From: an uncultured Roseibium sp. | GTDB taxonomy: Bacteria > Pseudomonadota > Alphaproteobacteria > Rhizobiales > Stappiaceae | Direction: 5' to 3' | Assembly: GCF_947494555.1 (NCBI RefSeq) | Contig: NZ_CANLVF010000002.1 | Span: 868,001-932,000, forward strand | DNA: 64,000 nucleotides | Shown here: one piece after another, positions 54,624 through 63,947 of the stretch | Position numbering within the stretch: position 1 is the stretch's first letter | Layout of the letters: every line of letters starts with the position of its first letter | Notes under the pieces: model-generated | Told to the model about the DNA's origin: nothing | What the model saw: only the letters and a program-made list of their open reading frames with translations | Database searches by the model: none | Position numbers and translations under genes: made by a program

Positions 54624-55661
54624 TTATGCCTTTTGGTGTTTCTTCTCGCGTTTCAAAAGCGACCGCAGGAACTTGCGCGCAGGCACTTCGACCGCGTGAT
54701 AGAGCAAGACCGAACAGACATAGATAATTATCAGAGACAATATATTGGTGAGCGAAGCGGGCAAAATCGCTCTTGCCGACATCAGTACGAGGATGTGCAC
54801 CATGTAAGTCGCGTAAGAGATTTCACCCAGGTAGACAAGTGCAGGATGGCGCAGGAAATTGGAACGTTCTTCGCGGCTTAAAAGTGCGACACAGAAAATA
54901 AGTGCAGCCAGCATCAAGACAATGATGCTCTCATTGACCTGAAAATAAACGCCGAGAAGGATCCCCAGGAGAACGACCAACAAGCCTGGCCTTGCAAACT
55001 TTACTGGAATTTTGTTTTCCAGGAACAATTGGCACAAGGCGATCCCAACAAGGAACTCGCCTGAGATCCTGAGAATGCCGAAGTCGTACATCATCTTGGT
55101 CAGGGCCTTGCCCTGAGAGGCCGCCAGCGCATGTGTTGCCGCAAAGATGAGGAGCGCAACAACCAACGACACATTGGCAGGCATCCGCAGCATCAAGAGG
55201 ATGGCAAGCGGAAAGAGAAGATAGGCGAAAAACTCCGCGCTGATTGACCAGGATGGAAAATTCCAGGCGTGCGCATCCGTGAAGCCCCACGCATGAAGCC
55301 CCAGGATGTGGAAGGGTAAGGCCTGATAGTCCGCGCCTTCAAATCCGGATCTTCCAAGGATTGCAGCCGCCTGATAAGCGGCCAGGAAGAGCAAAATCAC
55401 GAAAAGATGCAACGGATAGACACGCGCAATCCGGTTCGTGAGAAAGTCACGATAGCTGAATGAACCGTTGGACCATGCGCTATGATAGACATACGTCAAA
55501 ATGAAACCGCTCAGGATGAAAAACAAATCCACGCCCAGATGGCCGTTGGAGATCATCCGATGCAGAAAACCCTCTGAGCCTTCTTTGAAATACATATGAA
55601 ACAGCACGACAATCAGTGCCGCAAATGCTCTCAATGACGTCAATTCTTTTATATGAGCCAA
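54624..55661 (-). CDS. Acyltransferase 3 family membrane protein
   Basis: A 345-residue protein of about ten helices with the AT3 signature: LTSLRAFAALIVVLFHMY at the start (catalytic His), NGHLGVDLFFILSGFILTYVY, and NRIARVYPLH (conserved Arg). Such enzymes O-acetylate or O-succinylate polysaccharides at the inner membrane. The start is probably TTG 55661, with AGGG seven bases upstream; another TTG at 55724 would add 21 residues. It lies downstream of the nucleotide-sugar dehydrogenase on the same strand. Confidence 0.88.
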   Translation of the reverse strand: MAHIKELTSLRAFAALIVVLFHMYFKEGSEGFLHRMISNGHLGVDLFFILSGFILTYVYHSAWSNGSFSYRDFLTNRIARVYPLHLFVILLFLAAYQAAAILGRSGFEGADYQALPFHILGLHAWGFTDAHAWNFPSWSISAEFFAYLLFPLAILLMLRMPANVSLVVALLIFAATHALAASQGKALTKMMYDFGILRISGEFLVGIALCQLFLENKIPVKFARPGLLVVLLGILLGVYFQVNESIIVLMLAALIFCVALLSREERSNFLRHPALVYLGEISYATYMVHILVLMSARAILPASLTNILSLIIIYVCSVLLYHAVEVPARKFLRSLLKREKKHQKA

Positions 55662-55854
55662 TATTAACCCTTTCAAAGATTTTGTCCCGACGCTAACGCA
55701 TCTATTACTGCTTAAAAAATTCAAACGGCTATCGAATATGTATCTCTTAGCCGTGATTGGACTACAAGACCAGACCTTATCTACAAGTTTGCTGCTTACA
55801 GGGTGAACACAGCTGGAGCCATAATCCCCTTCCCCAATAAACCGTCATTCGGTT

Positions 55855-57210
55855 TCAGGCCTTGGTCACCAGCTCGCCCTTCAGGCCACGGGAAGCAATT
55901 GCATTGCGGGTATCGACGATGGGTAAGCCGAGATCAACAAGACCTTCGTAGTCAATCGCGTCGTGATCTGTCGAAATCAGAACCGCGTCGTAATCCGCTG
56001 CGGTGACGTCCTTTAATTCGATGTTTTTGCGGCCATACAAGTGCGGAAACTCGCGCATGCGTGGAATGGTTTCGATGTGAGGGTCCAGAAAATCGACGGC
56101 TGCGCCGTTCTTCAGCATCATGTCCATGAGGACAACGGAAGGGCTTTCACGCATGTCCGGCACATTTTTCTTGTAGCTTATGCCAACCAGAAGAATCCGA
56201 GATGTCGATAGTCCCTTGCCGCATTGACGATCCAGAACTTCGCGCAATTTGGAAATCACATATTTGGGCATGTTCACATTGATTTCACCCGCCAGCTCCA
56301 CAAACCGTGTTGCATGACCAAATTCACGTGCCTTCCAGGTCAGGTAGAATGGGTCGATGGGGATGCAATGCCCGCCCAACCCCGGCCCCGGATAAAAAGG
56401 CATGAAGCCGAATGGCTTGCTCGACGCCCCGTCGATAACCTCCCAGACATCAATGCCCATCGCGTCGTAAATGACCTTGAGTTCGTTCACGAGCGCAATG
56501 TTGACGGCGCGAAAGATGTTCTCGGTAATCTTGACGGCCTCGGCCGTTCCGGTCGAAGAAACCGGCACGACTTCGTCAACGACCTTGCTGTAGAAGGCTA
56601 CGACCAGACTTCGAGCCAGATCGGTATCACCGCCGACGATCTTCGGGATGGAATGCGTGCGAAAAGTCGCGTTCCCCGGATCTTCACGCTCCGGACTGAA
56701 GGCGACCCAAAAGTCATCTTCCACCGAAAGCCCACTCGACGCCAGTATCGGCGCCAATACTTCTTGGGTTGTTCCGGGGAAAGTCGTTGATTCCAACACG
56801 ACAAGCGTACCCGCCGTCATGTTCGCCGCTATGTCTTCAGCAGTGCCTTTGATAAAAGAAAGATCCGGTTCCCGGTGACGTGTCAGCGGCGTCGGGACGC
56901 AGATGACAATGACATCACACTCTGCAAGCCCGGAAAACTCGGTTGTCCAGCTCGCTGAAGCGGCGCGTGTCGTTTCTTCGAGCATGCCGTTGTCGACGGC
57001 CGCAATGTAGCTCTGCCCCTTTTTCAGCGCCTCCGGCTTGGCTTCGTCAATGTCAAAACCGGTGACCTTGAACCCGCGCAGCGCGGCTGTCACTGCAAGC
57101 GGCAAGCCAACGTAACCCAGTCCGATAACCCCAATTCTCGCCGTCTTGTTTTCCAGATTCTCAAGGAGATTTGCGTGTTTCGTGTTTTGTGCGTGCATTT
57201 CAATTTCCAT
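55855..57210 (-). CDS. Nucleotide-sugar 6-dehydrogenase (UDP-sugar to uronate)
   Basis: A 451-residue UDP-glucose/GDP-mannose dehydrogenase family enzyme: Rossmann IGVIGLGYVGLPLAV (residues 26-40), CVPTPL, STTFPGTT, KITENIFRAVNIALVNEL with the conserved Lys, and GPGLGGHCIPIDPF with catalytic Cys282. The second NAD/UDP domain has GISYKKNVPDMRESPS. Overall form is closest to UDP-N-acetylhexosamine 6-dehydrogenases (WbpA/WecC/TviB type), so it would supply an acidic amino sugar for the polymer; UDP-glucose is an alternative. ATG 57210 or 57198 could be the start. Confidence 0.9.
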   Translation of the reverse strand: MEIEMHAQNTKHANLLENLENKTARIGVIGLGYVGLPLAVTAALRGFKVTGFDIDEAKPEALKKGQSYIAAVDNGMLEETTRAASASWTTEFSGLAECDVIVICVPTPLTRHREPDLSFIKGTAEDIAANMTAGTLVVLESTTFPGTTQEVLAPILASSGLSVEDDFWVAFSPEREDPGNATFRTHSIPKIVGGDTDLARSLVVAFYSKVVDEVVPVSSTGTAEAVKITENIFRAVNIALVNELKVIYDAMGIDVWEVIDGASSKPFGFMPFYPGPGLGGHCIPIDPFYLTWKAREFGHATRFVELAGEINVNMPKYVISKLREVLDRQCGKGLSTSRILLVGISYKKNVPDMRESPSVVLMDMMLKNGAAVDFLDPHIETIPRMREFPHLYGRKNIELKDVTAADYDAVLISTDHDAIDYEGLVDLGLPIVDTRNAIASRGLKGELVTKA

Positions 57211-57511
57211 GGGCTCTCAGCTGAGCCTGTTTTCTACATCACCGGAATGAAATCCTTAGACAGTTTTTTCTGTGATGCAGGAAAAAATGCACGACACGAA
57301 AGAGCTTTCCGGGCGAGCGTGAACACAATCAAATAAGGGCATTTGACAAAACAAACCGGCAGCGGTCCCAAGCTGCAGCAATCTATTCTACCAAGGTAGC
57401 TTTGCTGCGGTTACGCGTGTGGATTGGGACCACGACAGAGGGCGACCTGATGGACCTGACAAAAAAACGGCCCGCGTCAGCGGGCCGCGCTTTTAATTCG
57501 CCGATGAAATA
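57211..57511. other. Intergenic region with terminator
   Basis: A 301-nt gap between the minus-strand exosortase and dehydrogenase genes. It contains the terminator at 57461-57487 and nothing else recognised. Confidence 0.5.
57461..57487 (-). terminator. Intrinsic terminator after the exosortase gene
   Basis: CGGCCCGC (57468-57475), loop GTCA, GCGGGCCG (57480-57487). On the minus strand the stem is followed by seven T (57467-57461), 24 nt beyond the exosortase stop. Confidence 0.85.
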
Positions 57512-59122
57512 TCAGGCTTCGATCGCCGGGAAATAGGTCGGCAATTGCGGCACGACACCACCGAGGAACGACTGAAGGCGCTCATCGGCAATCTCAACGT
57601 CTTCGCCCGGTTTCATCGGTGTGACAACACGAATAAGACCACCATCGGACCGACCGGCGTTGAAAGTATCCCACATGGAAACGAACTTCGCTTCAAAGTC
57701 GTTCGTGATCTGGCGGCCACGCTGCTCAAACCAGAAGTAAACCAACTGGCGCTCGAGCCCGCGCTGGATGATCGCGCGGTTCACGTTGATCGTCTTGGCC
57801 TGATCACCAGCGCCAACAGTAACCGCCTTCTGCTCCCATTTGGAAACTTCCCAGCCACCACCCGGAAGGCAGATCTCAGGCGAGTGAATGCCCGACCCTT
57901 GCGTCTGCGACTTGTAGAATGTCATCAGCAGATTGACATTCTCGTTGCCGGACTTGAAGTCCGCCAGCAGGTACTCGTCGGCGCCCAGAACATACTCGAT
58001 TTCACGATCAAGGATCGTTGCGCGTCCCTCCCAGTTGTCGACCTGCATAGGGAAAATGCCCAAGGGCAAGCGGTCAATGGAGGCCGGTGCCGGCGTCGGG
58101 GTCATTTGCCAGGCGATACCGGCGACCAGAGCGATGATGGATGCTGCAACGAACGACTTTCCAGCCTTGAGTGATGGCAGTTTGCGCAGCGGCCCAAGAA
58201 CGCCTTCATAGTCCATTCCAATGATGTATTTTGGACGTTCCTTACCGAAAGAGCAAAAACGCGACAGGATCCATGCGATGAGATACAGGATCACCGTGCA
58301 GGATATGAAAATGACCCAGCCTTCAAAATAGTGAATGAAGCCCTCTGCGTGGCCGATCCCGAAATAGTTGACCAGAACGCCGATCATACCGACCCGGAAG
58401 CTGTTCATCAGGATGGTGACCGGTATCGTTGCTAGGAAAATCACCACTCTGTGCCAGTTGGGACCGTTGTAGAGGACGGCCATGAGCCAACCGAAACTGA
58501 ACAGCGGGAAGAGGTAGCGCAGGCCACTGCAGGCTTCGGCGACAAGCAGCTTGTATTCGCCAAGATCGATCACGGTACCATCAAGCAACACGGGAATACC
58601 CATGAACTGGATGACGGCGACACCGATTTCTGCTGAGACCGCCTGTAGGTGCGTGGACACGCTGAGATAGATGAACTGTGGCAGCGGAAGCATGAAAATC
58701 AGGTGCAACCAGCCCGGCCAGAAACGGAAACCCTCGCGCGTGCCCGCGAGAATAAGGATCAAGGCTCCGACATAAAGTATGAAGCCATAGGTGATGATAT
58801 CCGGGATCTCCACGAGATTCCCGAGCAGTCCGACCAGCAGCGCGAGGCCCAGAACCACAAACCCTACGATCCGACTGCCATGATCCGGCTTGACCGGATG
58901 ACGATTGATCTCAAGAAGTGTCATATATGCGGTGATGAGCGGAACGAGAGGACCGTAACTGTATTCTGGCCGCGACCAGGCAGCGCCAAGTGAAATCAAA
59001 CCATCCCAGTAAAATGCTGCAGCACCCAGGGAAGCAACCAAGATCCAGGGAATTGCGCGCATGAAAAGAGACCCATAGTCTCCCGGCAGCGCTGCGCCGT
59101 TTTCACGAATATCGACAGTCAT
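57512..59122 (-). CDS. xrtD: Exosortase D with fused EpsI domain (VPLPA-CTERM specific)
   Basis: A 536-residue inner-membrane protease/transpeptidase. About eight helices hold the exosortase catalytic set: Cys198 (VAEACSGLRYL), Arg243 (MNSFRVGMIG) and His264 (HYFEGW). From about residue 320 a helix anchors a periplasmic EpsI/DUF3485 domain with SGIHSPEICLPGGGW (410-424). The fusion matches exosortase D, which cuts VPLPA-CTERM proteins and probably transfers them to a surface polymer; such a protein is encoded at 46981-47523. A clear terminator follows. The gene is divergent from a glycosyltransferase. Confidence 0.93.
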   Translation of the reverse strand: MTVDIRENGAALPGDYGSLFMRAIPWILVASLGAAAFYWDGLISLGAAWSRPEYSYGPLVPLITAYMTLLEINRHPVKPDHGSRIVGFVVLGLALLVGLLGNLVEIPDIITYGFILYVGALILILAGTREGFRFWPGWLHLIFMLPLPQFIYLSVSTHLQAVSAEIGVAVIQFMGIPVLLDGTVIDLGEYKLLVAEACSGLRYLFPLFSFGWLMAVLYNGPNWHRVVIFLATIPVTILMNSFRVGMIGVLVNYFGIGHAEGFIHYFEGWVIFISCTVILYLIAWILSRFCSFGKERPKYIIGMDYEGVLGPLRKLPSLKAGKSFVAASIIALVAGIAWQMTPTPAPASIDRLPLGIFPMQVDNWEGRATILDREIEYVLGADEYLLADFKSGNENVNLLMTFYKSQTQGSGIHSPEICLPGGGWEVSKWEQKAVTVGAGDQAKTINVNRAIIQRGLERQLVYFWFEQRGRQITNDFEAKFVSMWDTFNAGRSDGGLIRVVTPMKPGEDVEIADERLQSFLGGVVPQLPTYFPAIEA

Positions 59123-59391
59123 GAAATGTTCCGTCCAAATATTTTAACAATTGGTCGTTCAAAACAACCACACTGAACTATGGCCTTTTATTTCTCACAT
59201 TCAGCACCCATTTGTAACTAAATTATTGGTGAAAATGCGAGGATCATGCAAATTTGACTAAAAGGTTTGATGAATTAATCTTAATTTCGTTTCGAATTTG
59301 AATTCAGGCAGACTCCGTTTGACCTAGCAAACACGTTGGCCGTATATCAAGCATGTTTGAATATTATATTTTCCCGTTGAGGAGTTGATCG

Positions 59392-60651
59392 TTGCCTGAT
59401 GCGCACAAAATACCGCTGCCAGTGGCCGGTAAAGTCCTGATTATTGTTGAGAACCTGCCCGTTCCATTCGATCGCCGGGTCTGGCAGGAAGCCACCGCGC
59501 TTCGCGAGGCGGGCTACGAAGTTTCCGTTATTTGCCCGACCGGGAAGAAACATACTCTCCTAGAGGAAACCTTGGACGGTATTCATATTTACCGTCACAA
59601 TCTGCCTTTGGAAGCTTCAGGTGTACTTGGTTATCTTGCCGAGTATTCAGCTGCTCTCTTCCATGAGATGCGGCTGTCCATCAAAGTGCTTCGCAAACAC
59701 GGCTTTGACGTCATTCATGCGTGCAATCCACCGGACCTGATTTTTCTGGTTGCCGCCTTCCACAAATTATTTTTCGGCAAGAAGTTTCTTTTCGATCAAC
59801 ACGATATCAATCCTGAACTCTACGAAGTCAAGTTCGGGAAAAAAGGGTTTTTCCATAAACTTTTGACTATATTCGAGCGGTGCACATTCAAGCTCGCTGA
59901 CGGCAGCCTGGCCACGAACGAAACGCTCAAAGACAGGGCTATCGACACCGGGAAAATGCCACCTGAAAAGGTCTGGGTTGTCAGAAGTTTTCCGGATATC
60001 GGGCGCTTTAAAAGAACGGAGCCGGACAAAACGGCAAAACGCGGACGCCGCTATCTGGCAGGATATGTCGGCATCATGGCCGAACAGGATGGCGTGGAGT
60101 ATCTGGTCAGGGCCATGGATCACATCGTCAACGTTGAGGGACGGGACGATATCGGCTGTATCATCATCGGCGACGGCCCGGACTACGACCGCCTGCGCGC
60201 CCTGTCAGCAGAACTGAACCTGACAGAACATGTCGAATTCGCCGGCTATGTGTCAGGTCAGCCCCTATTGGAAAAGCTCTCCGCATGTGACATCGGTGTG
60301 ATCCCGGATCCCTCGAATGTCTGCAATGACAAGCTTTCGATGAACAAGGTGTTCGAGTATATGGCGCTTGGAATGCCATTCGTGCAGTTCAACCTCGAAC
60401 AGGCAAAGATAGATGCCGGCGACGCTGCACATGTCGTTGAAGAAAGCACTCCCGAGAGCCTTGCACAGGGAATGATGGATCTTCTGGCCGACCCGGAACG
60501 GCGCGAGCAGATGGCGGCATATGCCAGGGACCGCGCACAGCGCGAATTCCACTGGGAAATCGAGAAACACTCTATGCTCGACGCCTACCGCACGCTGTTG
60601 CAGTCGAAGGAGCCTGCAAAAATAACGGGGTCTGTGAGCGTATCGCAATAA
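59392..60651 (+). CDS. Glycosyltransferase family 4, WbuB-like
   Basis: A 419-residue GT-B transferase. The acceptor domain starts with VLIIVENLPVPFDRRVWQEATALREAGY; the donor domain has GYVGIMAEQDGVEYLVRA, IIGDGPDY and MNKVFEYMALGMPFV (E-x7-E type). It adds a sugar during repeat-unit assembly on the lipid carrier. The start is TTG 59392, with GAGGAG upstream; there is no nearby in-frame ATG. Confidence 0.9.
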   Translation: MPDAHKIPLPVAGKVLIIVENLPVPFDRRVWQEATALREAGYEVSVICPTGKKHTLLEETLDGIHIYRHNLPLEASGVLGYLAEYSAALFHEMRLSIKVLRKHGFDVIHACNPPDLIFLVAAFHKLFFGKKFLFDQHDINPELYEVKFGKKGFFHKLLTIFERCTFKLADGSLATNETLKDRAIDTGKMPPEKVWVVRSFPDIGRFKRTEPDKTAKRGRRYLAGYVGIMAEQDGVEYLVRAMDHIVNVEGRDDIGCIIIGDGPDYDRLRALSAELNLTEHVEFAGYVSGQPLLEKLSACDIGVIPDPSNVCNDKLSMNKVFEYMALGMPFVQFNLEQAKIDAGDAAHVVEESTPESLAQGMMDLLADPERREQMAAYARDRAQREFHWEIEKHSMLDAYRTLLQSKEPAKITGSVSVSQ

Positions 60652-60687
60652 TCACCGACGCCGGAATACGATAGCGTACCGGAACCT

Positions 60688-60707
60688 GCCACACCCCTCG
60701 GTGTGGC
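60688..60707. terminator. Hairpin between converging glycosyltransferase genes
   Basis: GCCACACC (60688-60695), loop CCTC, GGTGTGGC (60700-60707); no T-run, so it may be only a transcript end. Confidence 0.45.
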
Positions 60708-60755
60708 GGCAGCGCAGCGCACATGAGTTACCTGTGTACCGCTCTTCGAGCATGG

Positions 60756-61952
60756 CTACTCTGTTCCGGCGAACGCGCCCATCATCGAAGTCTTATATGT
60801 GGACACGACGCTTTCGCGCTGGAAGTGGCTTAGTTTTCCGGTTTGCTGCCACTGCGACAACTCGGTTTTCAAGCGTGACTGGTCGACAACCAGTCTTTCC
60901 ATAGCAGCTTCAATGGCGGGAAAGTCCTTCGCCGACACCCCGAGCGCGAAAGAAGCATCATCGAAAAAGCCGTCGATCGCCCAGTCCCTGGGAAATACGA
61001 CCGGGCATCCGCCAAGAAGCGCTTCCAGGAAGACCATCCCGAACGTCTCGCGTTTGGAGACCATTGCAAAGCCGCACACACCATTCAGCATTGCCTGCAC
61101 GTCCTTGTGCGGGATCGGCCCTTTGCGAACGAACGAAGTCGCCTGATGTTCGGCGATCAGGCTGTCGATTTTTTCTTCCTGTTCTTTCGTACCTCCACCG
61201 TAAAGGTGGAACGCATACCCCTCATGCCGCTTCTGGAGACCGCTGCTTGCCTTCACCAGCGCTGCCGCGTTTTTATTCTGGAGATCGCGCAGGTGGAACA
61301 CGGAGGCCAGGACCGGCTCGACAATCTGCGGCGCAATGATCCTGTCTTCCGGCGAGGTACACGGCAAAAGAACCGTCGGCTTCTGACGCGGGCCAAGCGT
61401 CTCATCGCAGACGCGTTGCCCCGTGACCGAAAAGGGAAAGACAACAGATGCGCCATGATAAATGCGTCGATAGTGTCGCAGAAGATCAGGACGGTACTTC
61501 ATGATCTTCCGATCCGTGTTCACCTGGATCGAAAGCGCGTAAGGGCACTCAAGGCGCCGGCTCAGCTTTTCGGCAATCAACCCCTCGAGAGTCAGCTTGT
61601 GCGCGTGGATGATGTCCGGCTTTATGTCGCGCCGGATCATGTCGTCCGCGATCCTGTCGGCCAGATGCGAAAGCGAGCCTTTCATGTAAAGCCCCGCCGG
61701 CAATCCTTCGTAGCGGATCGCTGTTACGCCGTCCTCGTCCTGGCTAAACTGAAGATCGAAGCCTGGTTTCAAAGGATTCCTGAGCAGTCCGGCAACGAGC
61801 GAGGCTGATGACGGTTTCCCGCGATTGATCGAATAGATGTGCTGATCGAACGTATCGCGGACAGCGTCGACAAGACTGCTGACCGCTTTGGTTTTTCCCG
61901 GAACAATACTGTCGGGATAGTCGCCTGAAATGTGGACAATCACTTTCCTCAT
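60756..61952 (-). CDS. Glycosyltransferase (GT-B, family 4-like)
   Basis: A 398-residue transferase: HAHKLTLEGLIAEKLSRRLECPYALSIQVNTD in the acceptor lobe and SKRETFGMVFLEALLGGCPVVFP (E-x7-E) in the donor lobe. Substrates unknown. It follows the PHP gene by 9 nt on the same strand, forming an operon ATP-grasp, PHP, glycosyltransferase. Confidence 0.88.
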   Translation of the reverse strand: MRKVIVHISGDYPDSIVPGKTKAVSSLVDAVRDTFDQHIYSINRGKPSSASLVAGLLRNPLKPGFDLQFSQDEDGVTAIRYEGLPAGLYMKGSLSHLADRIADDMIRRDIKPDIIHAHKLTLEGLIAEKLSRRLECPYALSIQVNTDRKIMKYRPDLLRHYRRIYHGASVVFPFSVTGQRVCDETLGPRQKPTVLLPCTSPEDRIIAPQIVEPVLASVFHLRDLQNKNAAALVKASSGLQKRHEGYAFHLYGGGTKEQEEKIDSLIAEHQATSFVRKGPIPHKDVQAMLNGVCGFAMVSKRETFGMVFLEALLGGCPVVFPRDWAIDGFFDDASFALGVSAKDFPAIEAAMERLVVDQSRLKTELSQWQQTGKLSHFQRESVVSTYKTSMMGAFAGTE

Positions 61953-61961
61953 CTTCAGACG

Positions 61962-62723
61962 TCACCTCTTGCCGGCTTTTCTGGTCTGGCTTTTGCGCGG
62001 CCCGGGTTTGAAACGCTTCAGGCCTTTCCTTGCTGTTTCCAGAGCGTCGGAGAATGGTGTCGAGATCTCGTTGCGCGCGTTGAAAATGCCGCGACCCATC
62101 AGCATCGGTTGAAGCCTTTGCTCCCGGATCGCTGCGACAAGTTCCTGCTCCAGATCCGCTCCCGCTACCTCGGTGCGATGTGTCAGGGGCCAGTAGTGGC
62201 GCAGACGGTGAAAATCGACACCGACCGTTGCGGGCAGGCCTGAGCTGGCAATCAGTGACTTCGCCTCTTTCCCGGGCGCGACGCCATCCGATTTCCGGTT
62301 CCAGACTTCAATACCGTCCAGGTAAGGAACAAAGGCCGCGTCGAATTTCTGGTACGCCTGTCGCCTGATCGGGTGGGCGAATATTGCCACACCGCCCGCC
62401 TTCTTGACCTTTTCAAGCGTTTCAAGGACGGGGCGATGCTCAGTTAGGAAGCGGGAAAGACCCCATGTCAGAATGTGAATGTCATTGTCGGGTGATGAAT
62501 ACTCAATACCAGGAATGAGCGTGCATTTCTCAGTCGAAGCGCTCGCGCATTCAGCCCGGTAGTCATCGAAATGCGCCGGATCGAATCCCGTGTCATGTTC
62601 GCTCATCATGACAGCGTCCACACCGCGGGCACCGAAGAAGTCCGCAATTTGCGCCAGGGTCCAATGACCGTCATAGGACCAGAGCGAGTGGGCGTGCAGC
62701 ACCACGTTAAGCGTTCGCTTCAT
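61962..62723 (-). CDS. PHP-domain metal-dependent phosphoesterase
   Basis: A 253-residue protein of the PHP fold with all metal motifs: HAHSLWSYDG (residues 10-19), SEHD near 41-44, GIEYSS, FAHPIR and GVDFHR. Relatives are phosphoesterases, including CpsB-type phosphotyrosine phosphatases that reverse BY-kinases in capsule loci. This one is closer in motif spacing to generic PHP hydrolases than to CpsB, so either an exopolysaccharide-linked phosphatase or a separate hydrolase is possible. A basic C-terminal tail (about 20 residues rich in Lys/Arg) is unusual. ATG 62723 overlaps the ATP-grasp stop by four bases. Confidence 0.88.
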   Translation of the reverse strand: MKRTLNVVLHAHSLWSYDGHWTLAQIADFFGARGVDAVMMSEHDTGFDPAHFDDYRAECASASTEKCTLIPGIEYSSPDNDIHILTWGLSRFLTEHRPVLETLEKVKKAGGVAIFAHPIRRQAYQKFDAAFVPYLDGIEVWNRKSDGVAPGKEAKSLIASSGLPATVGVDFHRLRHYWPLTHRTEVAGADLEQELVAAIREQRLQPMLMGRGIFNARNEISTPFSDALETARKGLKRFKPGPRKSQTRKAGKR

Positions 62724-63946
62724 CTCTTGCGCTTCCTAATGCCATTCATAACAGTGGTCATCGCTTCGCGCAGGAAAAACGAGGGGAACCTTCGGTCGTA
62801 GTTATAGAACCGCGCCGGAGAATGAAGAGAAAACACGCCTAAGGCAGAGCGGAGGATATTCGGCCACTTTTGCGCATGGAACTTGCTTTTCGGTCCTTTG
62901 ACAACAAACAACAGGTGCAAGATTTCACGCCCAAGGTGGCGGACACCTTGGCCGCCGGTGACGTCTGCCAACTCCGCAGGACGGAACTCAGGATCAAAGG
63001 CCTGCTCCACGGCCCAGAGTGGATATTCAAATCCGTGACGACGCGACAGTGCTGTGGATCCCCAAAGGCGTCCATTCAATTCGATGAACCAGCTGGTGCC
63101 CTTCTCATCCGTCAGTAGTTCGACCATGAAAGGCCCTTGCCAACCAACAGAACCGATAAAGGCCTTTACGGCCTGGACAAGCTCACTGTCAGGCTCAATC
63201 GACCGGCATGCGCTCGCGCCCGATCCGTGCGGGTTCATCATGCGAATTCGGCGGTGTCCGAATATGTGGGTGACACCGTCCTTTGAAGCAAATCCAAACA
63301 CGCCCTCCCCGGTGCCGTGTATGAGCGGTTGCGCAAGTACCGGAAATGAAAACGCGTTGTCGTCCGGTAGTGTTTCCAAATCGCTCTCATCGAAAAGGTA
63401 GAAGGCGTCGCCCTTTCTGATCCGACCATTTTCGTCCAGCGAAATTGCCTTTGCCGGTTTGATAATTGCCGGAAACAAAGATGTTTCGAGAATCTCTTCG
63501 CGGGAATTGGCGACAAGTGTGGGTGGAACCGTCAGGCCTGCAGCTTGTGCTGCTTCGATCTGTACAGCCTTGTTAAGTGCAGTTTCCTTTTGCGCGCCGG
63601 TGGCATTTGCCAAAACCGGTATTCGGTCAAAGTCCTTGAGGGAACCGAAAGCCTCATTTGCCAGCCACAGGCTCGTGTCGTCGAGCGCCAGCAAAGCATC
63701 AATGTCCAGATTTTCACGAAGCAATTCCACGAGATCGTTTTTCGCCTGCTCGGCGTTTTGCTCAGGTGCGGTAATCAGATAAGGATCACCGACCGGCAAG
63801 TGTTTTGCGAGCGGTGCCGCAACGCCTCTTCTTTGAAAAACGCGCACCTTGTAGCCATTGCCATGCAAACTGAAAAACACTTCAGGCGCAGCCAGGGCAT
63901 CTGCGAAGCCAATGAGAACGGTCTTTGCGTTTGGCTCGGTGTTCAT
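62720..63946 (-). CDS. ATP-grasp family ligase
   Basis: A 408-residue ATP-grasp enzyme: N-terminal domain with VLIGFADALAAPEVFFSLHGNGY, ATP lobe with FPAIIKPAKAI, VLAQPLIHGTGEGVFGFA, and ELNGRLWGSTALSRRHG (metal-binding Glu/Asn). It would join a carboxylate to an amine or thiol through an acyl phosphate. Beside a uronate-making dehydrogenase and glycosyltransferases it could attach an amino acid to a sugar acid, but no such substrate is proven. ATG 63946 sits one base after an upstream stop (TAAAATG); a TTG at 63976 is less likely. The PHP gene overlaps its 3' end. Confidence 0.85.
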   Translation of the reverse strand: MNTEPNAKTVLIGFADALAAPEVFFSLHGNGYKVRVFQRRGVAAPLAKHLPVGDPYLITAPEQNAEQAKNDLVELLRENLDIDALLALDDTSLWLANEAFGSLKDFDRIPVLANATGAQKETALNKAVQIEAAQAAGLTVPPTLVANSREEILETSLFPAIIKPAKAISLDENGRIRKGDAFYLFDESDLETLPDDNAFSFPVLAQPLIHGTGEGVFGFASKDGVTHIFGHRRIRMMNPHGSGASACRSIEPDSELVQAVKAFIGSVGWQGPFMVELLTDEKGTSWFIELNGRLWGSTALSRRHGFEYPLWAVEQAFDPEFRPAELADVTGGQGVRHLGREILHLLFVVKGPKSKFHAQKWPNILRSALGVFSLHSPARFYNYDRRFPSFFLREAMTTVMNGIRKRKR

Positions 63947-63947
63947 T

